Shown here: in pieces, positions 1 through 12,300 of the stretch
Layout: every line of letters begins with the position of its first letter
Position numbering within the stretch: the stretch's first letter is position 1
Program-made: the position numbers and the translations under genes
The notes under the pieces: generated by a model
The model's database searches: none
What the model was told of the DNA's origin: nothing
The model's input: only the letters and a program-made list of their open reading frames with translations
Assembly (NCBI GenBank): GCA_023055505.1
Contig: JALIRH010000004.1
Span: 23,431,368-23,495,367, forward strand
DNA: 64,000 nt
DNA from: Callipepla californica brunnescens
Taxonomy: Eukaryota > Chordata > Aves > Galliformes > Odontophoridae
Direction: 5' to 3'

Positions 1-2729
1 CAGTTCTAGGTAAGGGTCCGCTCAGGGTCACCCCAAACAAGAAGGGTCACAGATTATGCAACTTTTATCAATGTCACCATCACTGAAGGGTGACCTAATG
101 TTGGTTCAAGTCCAGGCACTACGAAGTATTATTTACTCTCCTTTTCCAGCCAACTTCAACGTTACAGAACTATTTACCTATCCAGGTTTAATATTTTGAC
201 GTCAATGGTAACTCATTAACAAACGCTCTACGAGAGATCTGCCAGACTTGAAAGGCTTGCAAGAGACAACCCGAGTAAAGCCATAACAGCACTTGCATTT
301 TACAGAGGCTGCACTGGCGTACAAGACTGCACAGACAGCCTATACATTCTGCAGTCTTCACCACAATTTTTACCACTTCTTTTTCCTCTTTTTCTTACCT
401 CACCTTTCTTGTTTCTCTGGGTTTTTGTTTTTGTTTTTAAAGGAAGATACCTGGAACACTGAATGGCAAAGCTTAGGCCACCATGAGACCAACCCACTAG
501 CTCATTCTCCATCTGAAAAATCTACCAGTCTGATGACTAGCACTTGAGTCCTGAGTGAAGAAATACAGATTTCCTCCTAAGTAGGAAACTAGCAAAATAC
601 ACATAAACACAAAACTCTGTCAAGCAACATGTACAACAATACATTCTCTTGAACACAATGAAATCTAAGCTATGAGACAAACATCTACTTTGTATTAATA
701 CACTGTAGAGCCATGTGCCTCAATCTTGACATCAGGCAAGGCTAGCAACACACCCAAACATTTGTTTAATATCCTCATTTAAAAAACAAACATGCATTCC
801 AAATCAATTCAAAGGAGTTCAAATTCCATCTGAATAAAACTGTGAGGTGCAATAGTGGCACTTGCTGAAGTAAGGAGTCCATGTCTGATAGGAACATCAA
901 TGCTTACCATGATAAATCCACATGTATATAGACTGACAACTAACCCGACATACGGCTATAATCCTAACTGGAAAACCTAAGGAAGTCATGTTATGTTAAC
1001 CATCTAATTTCTAATCACTGTACTCTTATAAATGATTAAATTATTAAAAAAAAAAAAATAAAGTTTGTACTAAACCTACCCATTGCTACGCTTACTCTTT
1101 TGTACAGGGGACAAGAAGCATTTTTTAATGGAAAAATAAATAAAGGCAAAAACAGACTCCAAAGTTTTGTGTCTTTCCACAACTGGAAAAAGCAGAAACT
1201 AGGTGCTCCGTGTCCCCAAAGTACAGATGCTTTCTTCCACCGGTTAAAAGAAATTTGAGAGAAGATAACAAGTTTGGACAGAGATAATTAAGATATTTAT
1301 ATCAAGTTCAGTCTCATGTCTAAGCATACACTGTTTCAGCAAAAAGAATCTAGAAAAGCTTTTAGAAACCAAAGCGTCCCCATTATAACAGGAAAACAAT
1401 CTCCAAAATTTTTCAGCATGCAATTCAAAGCAATGGCATTAGGGGGAAAAGGGATAAAAACGCACTGTTCTTTTGTCTACTGATTTCCCTTTAAAAGCAA
1501 GGCAGAATCGAATCAGATCACACACTCTTCTCAACAGAATTTCAAATTATGACACACAGGTGTAAGAGTTTAACCGTGTGTTCAAACCGAATCTGTAGTA
1601 CAAACGGTAGGGCATTGTGGGAACGTTTACAGGTGAAAATTATCACAAGTCACCAATCAAAACAGAATAATAACCCAAGGCACGCAGCGTGAAGCTGTAC
1701 AAATACGCAAAGCACGTTTTGCTGGCAGACGCCTCCTGCTCACTTTAACTGCGATGATATATCGGGCAGCAGCACTGCTTCCGTCGCTCTGAGCACGGCA
1801 GCCGCGGCCCCCCCCCCCCCAGCAGCCCCCGGCACGCGCCCCTCCGGCCGGGCCGCCTTCAGCACCGGGCTGCGGACAGCGCCCGCTGCTCGCCATCTCG
1901 CGGCCGGGCTCCAGGAGGGCCCGTTCCGGCACGCGGCGGGCGCGCAACTTCCACGGCAACTCCCCTCTCCTTCTCCCGGGATTGCGGCCCCTTCCTGCTA
2001 ACAGATACGGACTGCTACGCGTGCTCGCACCGCCGCTGTCGGCCCAGGCTCTCTCAGTCCAAGCTTGACGCGCAAAAGACTCGCAAGCATCACTCCCCTC
2101 CCTTCCCCGCGACCGCCGCTCGCACGGCCCGGGGCTCCTCCCGGCCCCGCCGAGCCGCCGCCTCCGAGGGGAGCACCCCACGCGCGGAGCAGCGGCGCCC
2201 CGCCGGCCCTCCTCCCCCACCCGCGGCCGCCCCACGTCGCCGGGAAGGGTCCGTGCGGAGGCGCGGGGCGAGCCGCGCTCCCGGGCCCCCCCCGGGGCGG
2301 AGCTGCCGGGCCGCTTCTCCGTTGCCGCCGCCAGGCCCGGCTTCCTCCCGCCCTCTCCCTTCGCCGTCCGCGGGCGGCCCTCCCCAACGCCTTCGCCCTC
2401 CCGGCCCCGCTGCCACCGCGGGAAGTGGGGGGAGAGCCCCGGGCCCTGCGGCGGACGCCCACCCCCCGCGCCGCCACCCCTCCACGCGGGGCGCCCCGGG
2501 CCGACCTCGGGCTGCGGAGCCCGGCCGGCCGCAGCCGCCCGCTCTCGCGCTCCCGCTCCCGGAGCCGCCCCCGCTCCCCGCTCCCCGTTCCGCCTCCGGG
2601 CCCGGCTCGAGGCCTCGGCTCCCTGCGCGGCGGCGGCCGGCGGGGGGCGGCCCCCGGGAGCCAGACGGCGCGGCCCGACCCGCGGCCACCCCCCCGATCC
2701 CCGGCGCGGGCCCCGCCGGCGGCCGTTAC
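1..2729 (-). other. Intron 1 of the minus-strand gene (partial, runs off the left edge)
   Basis: This lies directly downstream, on the minus strand, of the first coding exon. From 1750 to 2729 it is still CpG-island sequence and carries a C13 run at 1808-1820. From 1 to about 1750 it is ordinary AT-rich DNA with an A13 run at 1046-1058. I see no second exon. A possible acceptor near 514 followed by an ATG would hit a stop after two codons if joined in phase to exon 1. The exon's frame stays open into this intron as a GC-rich, Arg/Pro/Gly-rich reading frame that looks like a composition artefact. Confidence 0.65.
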
Positions 2730-2793
2730 CTGTGAGCACCCCGACGCGGATCTGGTGATCGTGGTTCGTTAGAATCATCCCCTCCGACGCCAT
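2730..2793 (-). CDS. First coding exon of an unrecognised vertebrate gene (partial)
   Basis: Read on the minus strand, an ATG at 2793 opens a 21-codon exon starting MASEGMILTN and ending QIRVGVLT, plus one base, followed by a consensus donor (CACAG then GTAAC). The exon therefore ends in phase 1. The start context is strong: A at -3 and G at +4. It lies within a CpG island and has GC boxes upstream, as expected for a housekeeping-type first exon. The sequence around the ATG (CAACATGGCG) resembles a YY1 site, a common arrangement in TATA-less promoters where the site overlaps the start codon. A second in-frame ATG is codon 6. I could not match the short peptide to a named family from memory, so no function is offered. 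The remaining exons lie left of the window. Confidence 0.72.
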
Positions 2794-2826
2794 GTTGCCC
2801 GGCGCAGCCACCGCACTGACAGCAGC

Positions 2827-2863
2827 GGGGGGGGGGTGGGGGGGATTGGGGGGGGGGGGAGGG
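2827..2863 (+). repeat. Long G-run cluster (potential G-quadruplex) upstream of the ATG
   Basis: The plus strand reads as a run of ten G, then seven, then twelve, then three, separated by T, ATT and A. The tract lies 34-70 bp upstream of the minus-strand start codon, so a transcript starting farther upstream would carry matching C runs in its 5' UTR. The G-rich strand is the template strand. Confidence 0.6.
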
Positions 2864-2897
2864 ACGCGAGAGCGGCGCGAGCGCAAAGGGGGTGAAC

Positions 2898-2928
2898 GGG
2901 GCGGGGCCGAGACCCGAAGGGGCGGGGC
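2898..2928. promoter_or_regulatory. Pair of Sp1-type GC boxes
   Basis: Two perfect copies of GGGGCGGGGC occur at 2898-2907 and 2919-2928, spaced 21 bp start to start, about 105-135 bp upstream of the minus-strand start codon. Their position suits a core-promoter role for the TATA-less gene. Binding is inferred from the motif alone. Confidence 0.55.
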
Positions 2929-3250
2929 GAGCGGCGGCCGCGCGGAGCCGTTACGAGCACGAGGGAGGCGGCGGCCGCCGAGCGCGAGACTGGCGTGCCG
3001 CGCGCCGCACAGGCGGAGCTAATCGAGTGCCGAGAGCGCCCGGCCCGCCGCCGGCCGCCGTGCCCTGAGGGAGGGCGCCGGGCCGGGCGCGGGGGTCGCG
3101 GGCGCGCCGCTGCCCCGTTGGCCCTGGCCGGCAGTTCCGGGTCCGTCCGGCAGGCGGCGCCGCTCCGCGCTCGAGGCGCTGGGGCCCGGCGGGCTGCCGG
3201 GCTGCGTACGCCGGGAGTGGACCTGTTCCCTTTGCACAAATACACGGTCA

Positions 3251-6200
3251 GACGTCTTCCACGGTTAACAGTAACACTGCGCAGACGATTACCCGCAGCC
3301 AAAGTTCAAACCGCATGATTCCAGCTGAGTTTTGTATTCTCGTATGCCATCGGCGTGATTTCAGTACCACCTTTGTAATCGCAAACTTATCCCACGCTAA
3401 CAAGCAATTACTGAAAGCATTTGTCATTTATATAGCCTTCAAACAAACGTCTTCAGACACTGCCACTTTAGCGTATCGTTTCCTCGGGTGTATTTCTAGC
3501 GCAGAAACGAAGGCCTGAAGAAATACCCCGTGTCTCAGGGAAAGTCACGCTAGTAGCACTTTGACGGCATATGATACCACTATTTTCGTACTGGCACAGG
3601 AATTGCAGCGTGCAGCCATAGAGACTGAGAATTCAGGCGCTTGAGATCTCTGGTTATGCAATGGTATAATACAACATATGTGGGTGGGTGTAAGCCTGAA
3701 CCCAAAACAGCATGGTTACTGAAGATACCGCATCGCTGGTGCTCGTACTTCTGTTCCTTCACGGGTTTGGTCGCTGCGTGTTGAATATTCTGCTGCAGAC
3801 AAAGCAAAAAGTTGTTTGTTTGTTTTTTCTCTAATATATCTGAAATTATCTGAAGTATAAGCAGGAAGCATGACACCTGGTAGCCTCCCACAGAGGATTT
3901 CACACCCAACACTGAAGGCAGCTCAGTCTCCCCGTGTAGCTGAGAGATGTGTTGCTCTTGTGGACAGTGGGGAGGGGCAGAATTAAGACTTCACTGGCAA
4001 TGTTAGCATTAGCACTTTCTGTGGGATTTGTGTGGGATTTCTTTGTATGGAAACACGGTGGAGGACTGCACTGTTGTAATGGAATAGTGTAAGTTGCAAC
4101 ATGTTAAAAGCCCGAGCCCGAGAGGGGCTGAAATCAATACAAGGGGGTTTTAATGTTGGGGTATGAAAGTTCTTGTAAATTAGACTTCATATAAAGGCAG
4201 ATCCATAATAGCTCAAGAGAAGGTTGTAAGAGGATGATTTTCTGCAGTTTTCAACAGAATAACAAACAAATTTGTGTGAGAAAGCCCTTTTGCTACAGAC
4301 AGACATTCTCTGTAACAGAGTTCATATTGACTGTCTAAAGAAAAACAAGTTTTTATCATCTAAGTCAATATACAACTGGAAGTCACATTTTGCCCTGGTC
4401 ACGCCACCATAAATTACAGCTCAATTTGCTAACCTCTCAGCAAATGTTTTGCGTTGCTTTGTCTGCCAGTTGTTAATTATCAATATCTGTCCATTAACAA
4501 AGGATTGCTCTTTCATTAAGCTATCTCTTTCAGCCATGTTTGTTCCATGTCCACTAGCTGATACAGTAGGCTTTCTTAGCATAAATACTAGGCATATTTT
4601 AATGACTCCTTTGGGTGGAACAAGTTCAATGAGAAAGACAAGCTTCAGTTATGTATATTCAGAAACTTGAGGAAAAAACAGACCAGTGTGATTAACAGAA
4701 GGTGGCAGTTTGTTCTTTTGATTACAGTGTGAGCAAGGATGTTTTACAAACTCACTGACAGTTATCAGAACAGGGTACTCAATAGTTGTAGTAGGTGTCC
4801 AGTGTTCCCACAATTTTATTGTCAGACCAGCTGGTTTTATGGTTTCAGGTTTTTGTTGTGTTTAACTTGAGGTGGTTGTTGTTTTCATGGTGGCTCCTTA
4901 AATTTAATTTCTTAACTCTTATTATTTTTTGTTTAGATTTTACTATCACAGCAGTGGGGCACAGCTATCTGACTGTTTGGCATTGGTATAGATCCAGCTG
5001 AAGTCATGAAGTACTGGCTTAATGAATCATTTATGGAATTCAGAACAATTTATTTCTGTGCCACTGGTGCAAATCCAAGTAAGGTCAAGAGACTAGCTGG
5101 CTCAGTGGTTCAGTAATAGGAAACAGACTTCCACCTCCAACTTATTGATGCCAGTCTATAAAGGGTCAGGAAGCTATGTTCTGAGACCTTAAAAAACAAA
5201 GGTTTTTCAGTGTGGCTAGGATAGTATAAACATCTTTTCTGCATAGCCACTGATACAACAAAATATTCATCACTCTAAAAAAAATAGGGACAAGAGACAA
5301 TCTTTCCAAACAGCCTCTTCCTTTAGGAAAGCACCTGGAGGAAAGAACAGAACATATATCACATTTTTAGCTATATTATTTAAGACCAGAAAATCATGTG
5401 AATGTCCTCATGGACCACGCAGCCATCTCCATGTGCCATCCTTGCCACACCATCCTTGCCAGATAGAGGCCTAGGCCTCCTGAGGACTTTATGGGTTTAA
5501 ACCTCCAGTCCGGAGCAGGAATCCAGCTTCAGAAACTGTCCTAACCATTAGTGAGAAGAAAAGTGTGTGGTTTGCTTAGGATAAAACTGCATTACTTCTT
5601 GCACTGCATCTGATTTGGAAAGTCAGATTTGTTTGTTAAGAAAAGACTCCCCACATCCACCTGAAATATTACAAATTGAGATAAGTTCTTAACTCCTTCA
5701 CTTGGTAACAAACCACAACACAACATATCTCATACCCAATTTCAATATTTGCAATGACAGACATGTGGAAAACTCCTAAAGGAGTGTGACCCATGCAGAT
5801 ATCCTTGCATACAGCCTCTTTTCTTCACTGTTTCCTCCTACTCAGATACCTGCCGTGGTGTAATTTTTGAAATGGCACCATATGTTAAGGAGGCAACCTC
5901 ATGCATATTCTCAGAAACAGCATCATCTGGCAGAGTGAAGTTTATAAGAGCTTATGTGGTATGATTTTGATGTCTCTGTAGTAGTGACAACCATGTAAAT
6001 CCATGTGATGGTACACTCCCCAGCTTCCTCCTCTGGTCTCACCTTTACACCCAACATTGCACTGCTAACTACTATAACTATGAGCCAATCATCTTATCCT
6101 ATAACAGAGCCCCTCAAGCTCAAATTCTCATAACAAGACCATGCATAACCTCCCCAATTCCTTATAAATATTGAGAAACTTGAGTGACTCTAGTGACAGG

Positions 6201-9146
6201 GTGGATTATGTGGAATAACTATTAGAACTGATTGGGATACTCCCCTCTTAAAAGTAGGAAAGTACTGAAGAAACCTCCAGGGTGAAATGTAGTGAATATA
6301 CTAGAAGTCTGTTCCATGTTCCCTAAGCAACCTAAGACCTGCAAATCTTAGACTGCTGGCAGCACCAGGGGAATTTGGTATACTGACTCTGAGATACAGA
6401 ACAGAAGGTGAACCAAGGCATAAAACTCCTCAGCCAGACCCTATGATAAGATCATGGGGGTGAGATTTTGCCACTCAGTTGAAGAAATGTTTGTTTTTCT
6501 GTGAGTTTTTGGAAATTAATGTTGCATAGATCTCTGTCCAGGGCATAGATGTTTGTGTTGTATTGAGGAGAAACATTTGTTTCTATCCAGACTATCACAG
6601 ACAGAATTTAAGTAGTGCCAGGCAGGTCCCAAACTGAAATATACCCTCATCTTGGTACTAAGGGTTTGAACCTGTCATTTAGGAGCAGTGGAGGTCCTGA
6701 GGACCCTGTGGCTTTTGTTTTTGTCCATCATTCACTGAGCTGGTCCTCTGTATCATCCTAAAGAACGCGCACCTGATATTTCCCACCTGATATTTCATCT
6801 GCCAAAGTAGGACTTTCTTATACATTAAACAAGGGCTTCCACTTCCAAATATTTGGAAATGGTGCCAGCCAAAGGTAATTTTTCATGACTTTTGCAGGGA
6901 TAATGAGAAGCTTGACACTTCCGAGTACCAATTCTTCTGTGTCACTGCAGTCCTTACTGACAACCATCCAGCAAACATCCTGTCTAAGAGCAGAACTGAG
7001 GTCTTTGAGAGAGGTATGCATTACTTGCAGCATGACTACAAATGCACTTCAGTGGATTAACTAGTAGTCTGGGTGCCTAACAAAAATAAATGAATCTTAG
7101 TATGACTTAAAATGAGTGGTGTTGACACATTCAATTGTCTGTGCTTCATTTGCTACAAAACAGTAGCTATTTTAGAATAGCTGTTGATGAGTTTAGCATA
7201 CACAAAGAATAGATAGATTTTAAAGACACCGTACAGGAACATTCTATTTTTGAAATTTCACTTTGACAGAACTGCCTCATTAAGGACCTCGGTATGTAAA
7301 GCTGGAGAATGTTTTCGATCTCATGTAAACTAAATTCAGAATTCTGATTAGCTGAATCAGTTCTTTCCACACATTATTTTCCTTCATCTGTATTTCCCCT
7401 TGTTTCTGTGTAAGAGGTGAAATAAAAAATGTATGAAATTTCGGTCTGCATTAATAAGTGAGACAATTTCAGACTGTATGAAATAAGGCAGGAAGAGGAA
7501 AGGAAAGGTAGGAACCTACATTTAAATTATAATATTTCATAATGAATTAGCCGTAAATGATCATTACACACCAAGGCCAAAATTGAACAAATGATAGCTT
7601 GCTCTTATCCTGTTGATTGCTCAAATTGTATGGAAACATTAAATATACTAAAACTAAGGAAGAAGAGGGCACTATACAGAGAAGGGAGCTACAACCTCCT
7701 GCCAGCCAAACTGAAATCAAATTATCCAGCACCTTTTGAAAAATACTATGATAATTGGTTTCAAAATATTCTTTAGATTTCAGACTTATGCAACTATACC
7801 AATTTAAATTCAGGTAAAAAGTGAGCAGCAATACCTTCTCTATTAATATTTTGTTGTGGTCTGCGGACTATGTCTATAAAAGTAAGAATGTGTACCATGG
7901 CTCATGCTTAGTCAGTGATAGTGTAAGAAGGTTTAATGTCTGTTCATTTGCTATAAATTTGGTTGGTTTTTCATGCCTCAAAAATAAAACTGATGCCTTA
8001 TTTACTAATGCTTCTCATACATCTTTGCATTATAGCTCAGTAAATGAGGCTTGCCATCGTGCACATTTTCTATGTGCCCACAGAAGATTACAAAACGGTC
8101 CAAGTGGCGTGGCACATTTATGAGCCATTATTGTTTTTGTATTAAATACAGAAAGATTTTAATACATATCACCTGAGTATTATCAGGGGGTTGTTGTTTG
8201 TTTGTTTGTTGTTTGCTTGTTTTAGACAAAGCTGCATATATTGTGTAGTAGCTTTTGTCTTGCTCTAAAACGCTTTGTTATCTGAATTCCAACTCAGACA
8301 CTTCTTTAACTCCTGATGTACTCAGATTGATATAAAATACCTACCTCTTCCACAGTTAATCAAACTTCAAGTACTAGTTGGGAAAGAAAAAAAAAGAAAA
8401 AAACCACTTTTCAGCTCATACCTTTCTTCACATCTTTTCATTTCTGTGACATTCATCAGTTCTGCTATGGCTTTAGTTCCTTCTGTCCTTCTGCACTGCC
8501 TATTTAAAATACTAATCTAATTGCCATAGTATCCAAGCGTATCACAATCAACATATTTATCCTGACATCTGCAAGATAAGCCACTATTACTCTTGTTTAT
8601 AGAGAAGGCTAATGGAGCTATTCAGGTTGCATTACAGCTGACTTGCTGATGGATGCTGTGGGATCGTGATTTCTTGATTAAGGACCTATCGCAGTCTCCT
8701 GAGGTTCCTCATGAAGCAGCACATGGGCATACACTTGAGTCTCACCTCAATAGAAATATGAAACTGAACAGGGTGTTCAGCTGGGACCTGGGAATTTGAA
8801 ACTGCTACAGATCTCCTGTTAAATATTGGCCTGAAATCTAAATCTAAACCTACACCTCTCAGAATGCTAGGCAGCAGGCTGTCAGACATTCATGATGGGT
8901 TGAGGCTTTTTAGTTATTCTTGTTTACTTTGAGTTAATCATTTTTCTTAAGCAAACACTGGTAAGAAAAAATAAGACCCGAGTTCAAATGCTGATTCTAA
9001 TCAACATTTAACCTAAAACTGAAACAGAGGCTGGAAGTGGACTGTTTCTGTGTCCATGTCTATCTTAGAAGCAACTAAGTTAGTGACACTCAAGACTTAA
9101 ATCTGTGGGTTTATTTGTTTTTTTTCTTTCTCTCTCTCCTGCAATA
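3251..9146. other. Upstream intergenic sequence, no gene seen
   Basis: The island shore (to about 3560) keeps scattered CpGs, then the sequence becomes AT-rich and CpG-poor. No reading frame exceeds about 110 codons and none looks conserved. Small features are a two-copy 14-bp duplication at 6770-6796 (CACCTGATATTTC), a TTTG-type simple repeat at 8191-8220, and a purine-rich A/G stretch near 8384-8404. I see no identifiable transposon. Confidence 0.6.
3276..3287. promoter_or_regulatory. NRF1-like motif at the island edge
   Basis: The sequence ACTGCGCAGACG resembles one and a half NRF1 palindrome halves (TGCGCA). It lies about 490 bp upstream of the start codon, just outside the densest CpG area. 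This is motif evidence only. Confidence 0.3.
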
Positions 9147-9200
9147 GTTGGACTCGGTGACCTTAGTGGTCTTTTCTGACCTTAATGATTCTGTCTCTAT
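9147..9200 (+). mobile_element. CR1 LINE 3'-end fragment
   Basis: The stretch beginning GTTGGACTCGGTGACCTT and ending near AATGATTCTG matches the 3' end of chicken-type CR1 as I know it, including the terminal GATTCT motif. Only the last ~50 bp remain, which is typical of the strong 5' truncation of this family. A few substitutions indicate an old copy. Confidence 0.8.
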
Positions 9201-9310
9201 TATTTTCTGCACCCACTTCCCCTGCACCTTTAAATTAATTCTTTTTCTTTTTGGCTCCATTTGTCAGTACTGAACTTTACAATCTAAAACATGTAAATAA
9301 ATTTACTCAC

Positions 9311-9382
9311 ATTAGATCTTCTTGGCATTAATGAAGACAGTTACATAAATGAAGCCAGGCATTCTCACAGAATCAATCCCAT
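9311..9382 (-). other. Candidate minus-strand exon with in-frame stop
   Basis: On the minus strand a run of eleven T leads to CGCCAG, a textbook acceptor. Seventy-two bases later comes GTGAGT, a strong donor. One frame (entered in phase 1) stays open for 22 codons, contains MPGFIYVTVFINAKKI, and reaches TAA one base before the donor. It could be a small terminal coding exon, a noncoding RNA exon, or chance pairing of splice-like signals. I do not recognise the peptide, and no partner exon is assured. Confidence 0.2.
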
Positions 9383-12300
9383 CTGGCGAAAAAAAAAAAT
9401 CAATAATGAATTTTTTGTTTGTATGCTTTCTCACCAAAAAGAAATGGTTTTAAAATATCATTGGGCAAATGCAAAAGTTTCTGGGTAAAATAAGGTATAG
9501 TAGAAGATATTTTGATATTTTGTATTGAACAAAGCATTTGGTTCAATCAGAAATGAAATTTTTCTCTTTGATTTACATGTAGATCCTAACTGATTGACTC
9601 TTATTAAGTCATAGTGGCAATTTCCAGAGAGAAAAAAAAAAATACACTGAAAAGAGAAATGAAAATGTCTTTTGAAAATGTCAGCATTTCACATTCTAGT
9701 ACGGCTGTACCTGAAAGAAAGGCTATGAAATTGCAAGGGCAGCTCCAGCTGAGATGCATTACTGCAGCCAAAAGGGGGAAGTTTTGCTCCTCATCATTCC
9801 TGTTCCACTCTCCTCTCTCCTGTACCTCTCTCTTTCCACACTTGATCCTCATCCCTTTCTGGTGCAGTGGTCATCAGACTCCTACGGCAGTTAATGAATT
9901 TCACTACTACAGTAGGAATCCTTGAAGGATTTTAATACATTCTGGCAGGAAAATAACTCACGGATGGGTCTAAGGAGTTCCAGAGACAGAACAGTAATTT
10001 GAATGAGTAGGATGTGGGAGTCAGTGGAAGTTTGGACAAGTGGGACAGAATCTGACTCTTCTGTCTGTTTTATTAGCTTACCACACCTAGGGTAATGGCA
10101 TCCCAGGGAGACCAATTGGGGAAAAAAGATGGCATTTCTGACTACACCAATGGCTTGTGAGATGAAATTCTTGTTCCTTTGAGACAGTTGTGTTAAAAAA
10201 ATTGGTGTATTACCACTTCTTTTGATCCTGTTCCCATATTTAATTACAATGCTTCTAAATTCTCATCTACTTTTCGGTCACTGTAAGTACTTACCAAATT
10301 TTAATCACTTGAAATCATATTTTCCAGCAAGTGAGTTATCCTAGAAGTTGTTTCTTCTAGAAAAGGAAGAGATGAGATGTTGGCTAAGATTACTGATATG
10401 CTACTATATGCTTGTATATTTTGAAACAATTAGAAATTAGTTAAGCTCTATTACTCATCTCCTAAGGGTTAGGAAATTGAGTAAAAAATACAAGCGTCCC
10501 AAAATCTTCCACCCCAGCCCAGCCCCTGGCTAGGCAAGCTCACTCTGGCATGCCACTTAGAAAACAGAGGCATAATTTTATGTTGCAGAAATGCCAGTCG
10601 TTATCAGTATGACCTTTCTTCCTTTCACTTTTTCTCAAGATTAAATGTACATGACAGATATTAATTGTACTGATATCTCTAGCATGCTCAAGAATTATGG
10701 CAATTAATACAGCAGCTGAACCTGTATAGAACAAGAGTCTCAGAACTTTAAATACTAATCATGTAAAAAACACGTTTAAAAAGACACGTAAAAATGTTGA
10801 AACCCTTAGCACTGTTAAACAGCAAGGCATAGATCTGAAAACAGCTGCAGTGTACTCCTCATAAGATGTTAAAGTTAGCATAGAACAGGAAATCCTGATC
10901 TTGCTTTCAGAATTTGGTCGGATGTCACCTGTGACCTTAACAGGGAGCTTTGTCAAGGTGCAAAATACAGCATTTGGTTTTATTTACCTACCTCCAAGGA
11001 TAAATCCATGCTGGCCAGATAAAACAAGACAGTGACAGTATACAGCAGTCCTGTAAACTAAGCCAACAAAACTACTTAGTGTTTCGCTTGAATTACAGAG
11101 CTTTCAAGATTGATTAGAAATTAAATTTGTCTGCTTTCAAAGTATCCTCTCCTTCACTGTTTTCGAATTGTTTGGTCAAGAAATACTGCTGGAGATCAAC
11201 CATTCATCCACAAAGCACTTTGCCACTGCGTGTGGGCACTGCTAACACTTCGAGAGCCACAGCTGTTAAAGCTGATGACAAACACTGTCTTTTCAATTAC
11301 TGTAAATTGTGCCCTTATTGTTAAGGTAATCTGAATTCAGGATGACTGTTCAAATTAAATTTCCTTCTGAATATACTCATCAAGAATATACTTCCAGGAG
11401 GGAAAGACTATTGCTGCATATCTCTTATCATCATCTCCAACAGCTCTCTCAAATACATACATGTTTCTTCCAGCGTCTTCCTTTCCCCTGGTTACAAATC
11501 AATTTGCTAAGTCATATGATGGGAAAAGGTCACCCTTGCCCACATGATAAAGCAAGGGCTCTGTGTCAAAGTTGAAGCTGGAACTGATCCTGCAAGTGCT
11601 GTTCCTGTGAGCCTGAACATCACTGCAAGGCACATGCCCAGGCAGTAAAACAAGTCATCCAGCTACACCTCACAAGGGACCTCACAGCCTGAAAAAGGAT
11701 TGTTGTGCTGCATGTACAAGAGATATAGGCCTAGCAGCTGGAACTCGTGACAAAGGGCTCAGCTGTGCGAATCCTGCATTGGCAGCCTGAGGCCACTGCA
11801 TGAATGTGCAACCACGGTGCCTGATGGCTTTCAAACATGAACTTGGGGATCCACTTTTCCAGAGATTCAGTGTTCCAGCCCAGTGATACCCAGCACATCA
11901 GAAAAAAAAAAAAAAAAAAAAGACAGAACAAAAATAGCCCAGAAGCAAATGAGTGATCCGGACCATAATCTGGGTAGTGTGCACAATATGTTATCTAATA
12001 GATTGCACTTTCCCAGACTTCCACAGAATTTACTCCAGAACAGACTGTGCTCTGTCATCATATGCCATCAGTGCAAAGGAGGTGATTTCTGAAGCACCAG
12101 ATGTGATAATTAAGGCTTGTATGTTATTTAAGAATCTTCCTTATTTAAGAATCTTCCATATTTATTTTTTTAATCTACTAGAGAACGAGGTAGATCACTG
12201 CCTTGCTGAAAGGGAAGCAACTTGCAAAGGAACAGTAATGGAGAATTAGGACTTAAAAAGTCAATGTTGATAAAGTTTTGTGGAAAAACTCCACCTCAGT

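Larger units (their letters stand above)
1750..3250. promoter_or_regulatory. CpG island promoter, TATA-less
   Basis: About 1.5 kb of very GC-rich sequence is packed with CpG, in sharp contrast with the CpG-poor flanks. It contains the minus-strand first exon, two GC boxes, an ETS-like core (TTCCGG near 3135), and just outside its right edge an NRF1-like motif at 3276-3287. No TATA box is seen near the start codon. The island extends about 450 bp upstream of the ATG and about 1 kb into intron 1. This is the usual layout of a broadly expressed vertebrate promoter. A divergent plus-strand transcript is possible, but no plus-strand exon is evident. Confidence 0.88.

Noticed and set aside
108..125. 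tRNA-like B box (GGTTCAAGTCC)
   Set aside because: The word fits, but the T stem pairs in only four positions and no A box or acceptor stem is present upstream.
402..514. Possible second exon of the minus-strand gene
   Set aside because: Joined to exon 1 in the required phase it reaches a stop after two codons, and the pyrimidine tract is weak.
2065..2772. Plus-strand frames of 160-235 codons in the CpG island
   Set aside because: Proline/arginine-rich shadows of GC-rich sequence, opposite a supported minus-strand exon and intron.
1657..2886. 409-codon minus-strand reading frame across the CpG island
   Set aside because: It contains the true first exon in frame, but continues through the splice donor into GC-rich intron. 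The rest is Arg/Pro/Gly/Ala repeats typical of stop-poor GC-rich DNA.
10300..10345. Minus-strand exon-like segment with strong donor
   Set aside because: All three frames contain stops within the short segment, and no neighbour supports a noncoding exon.
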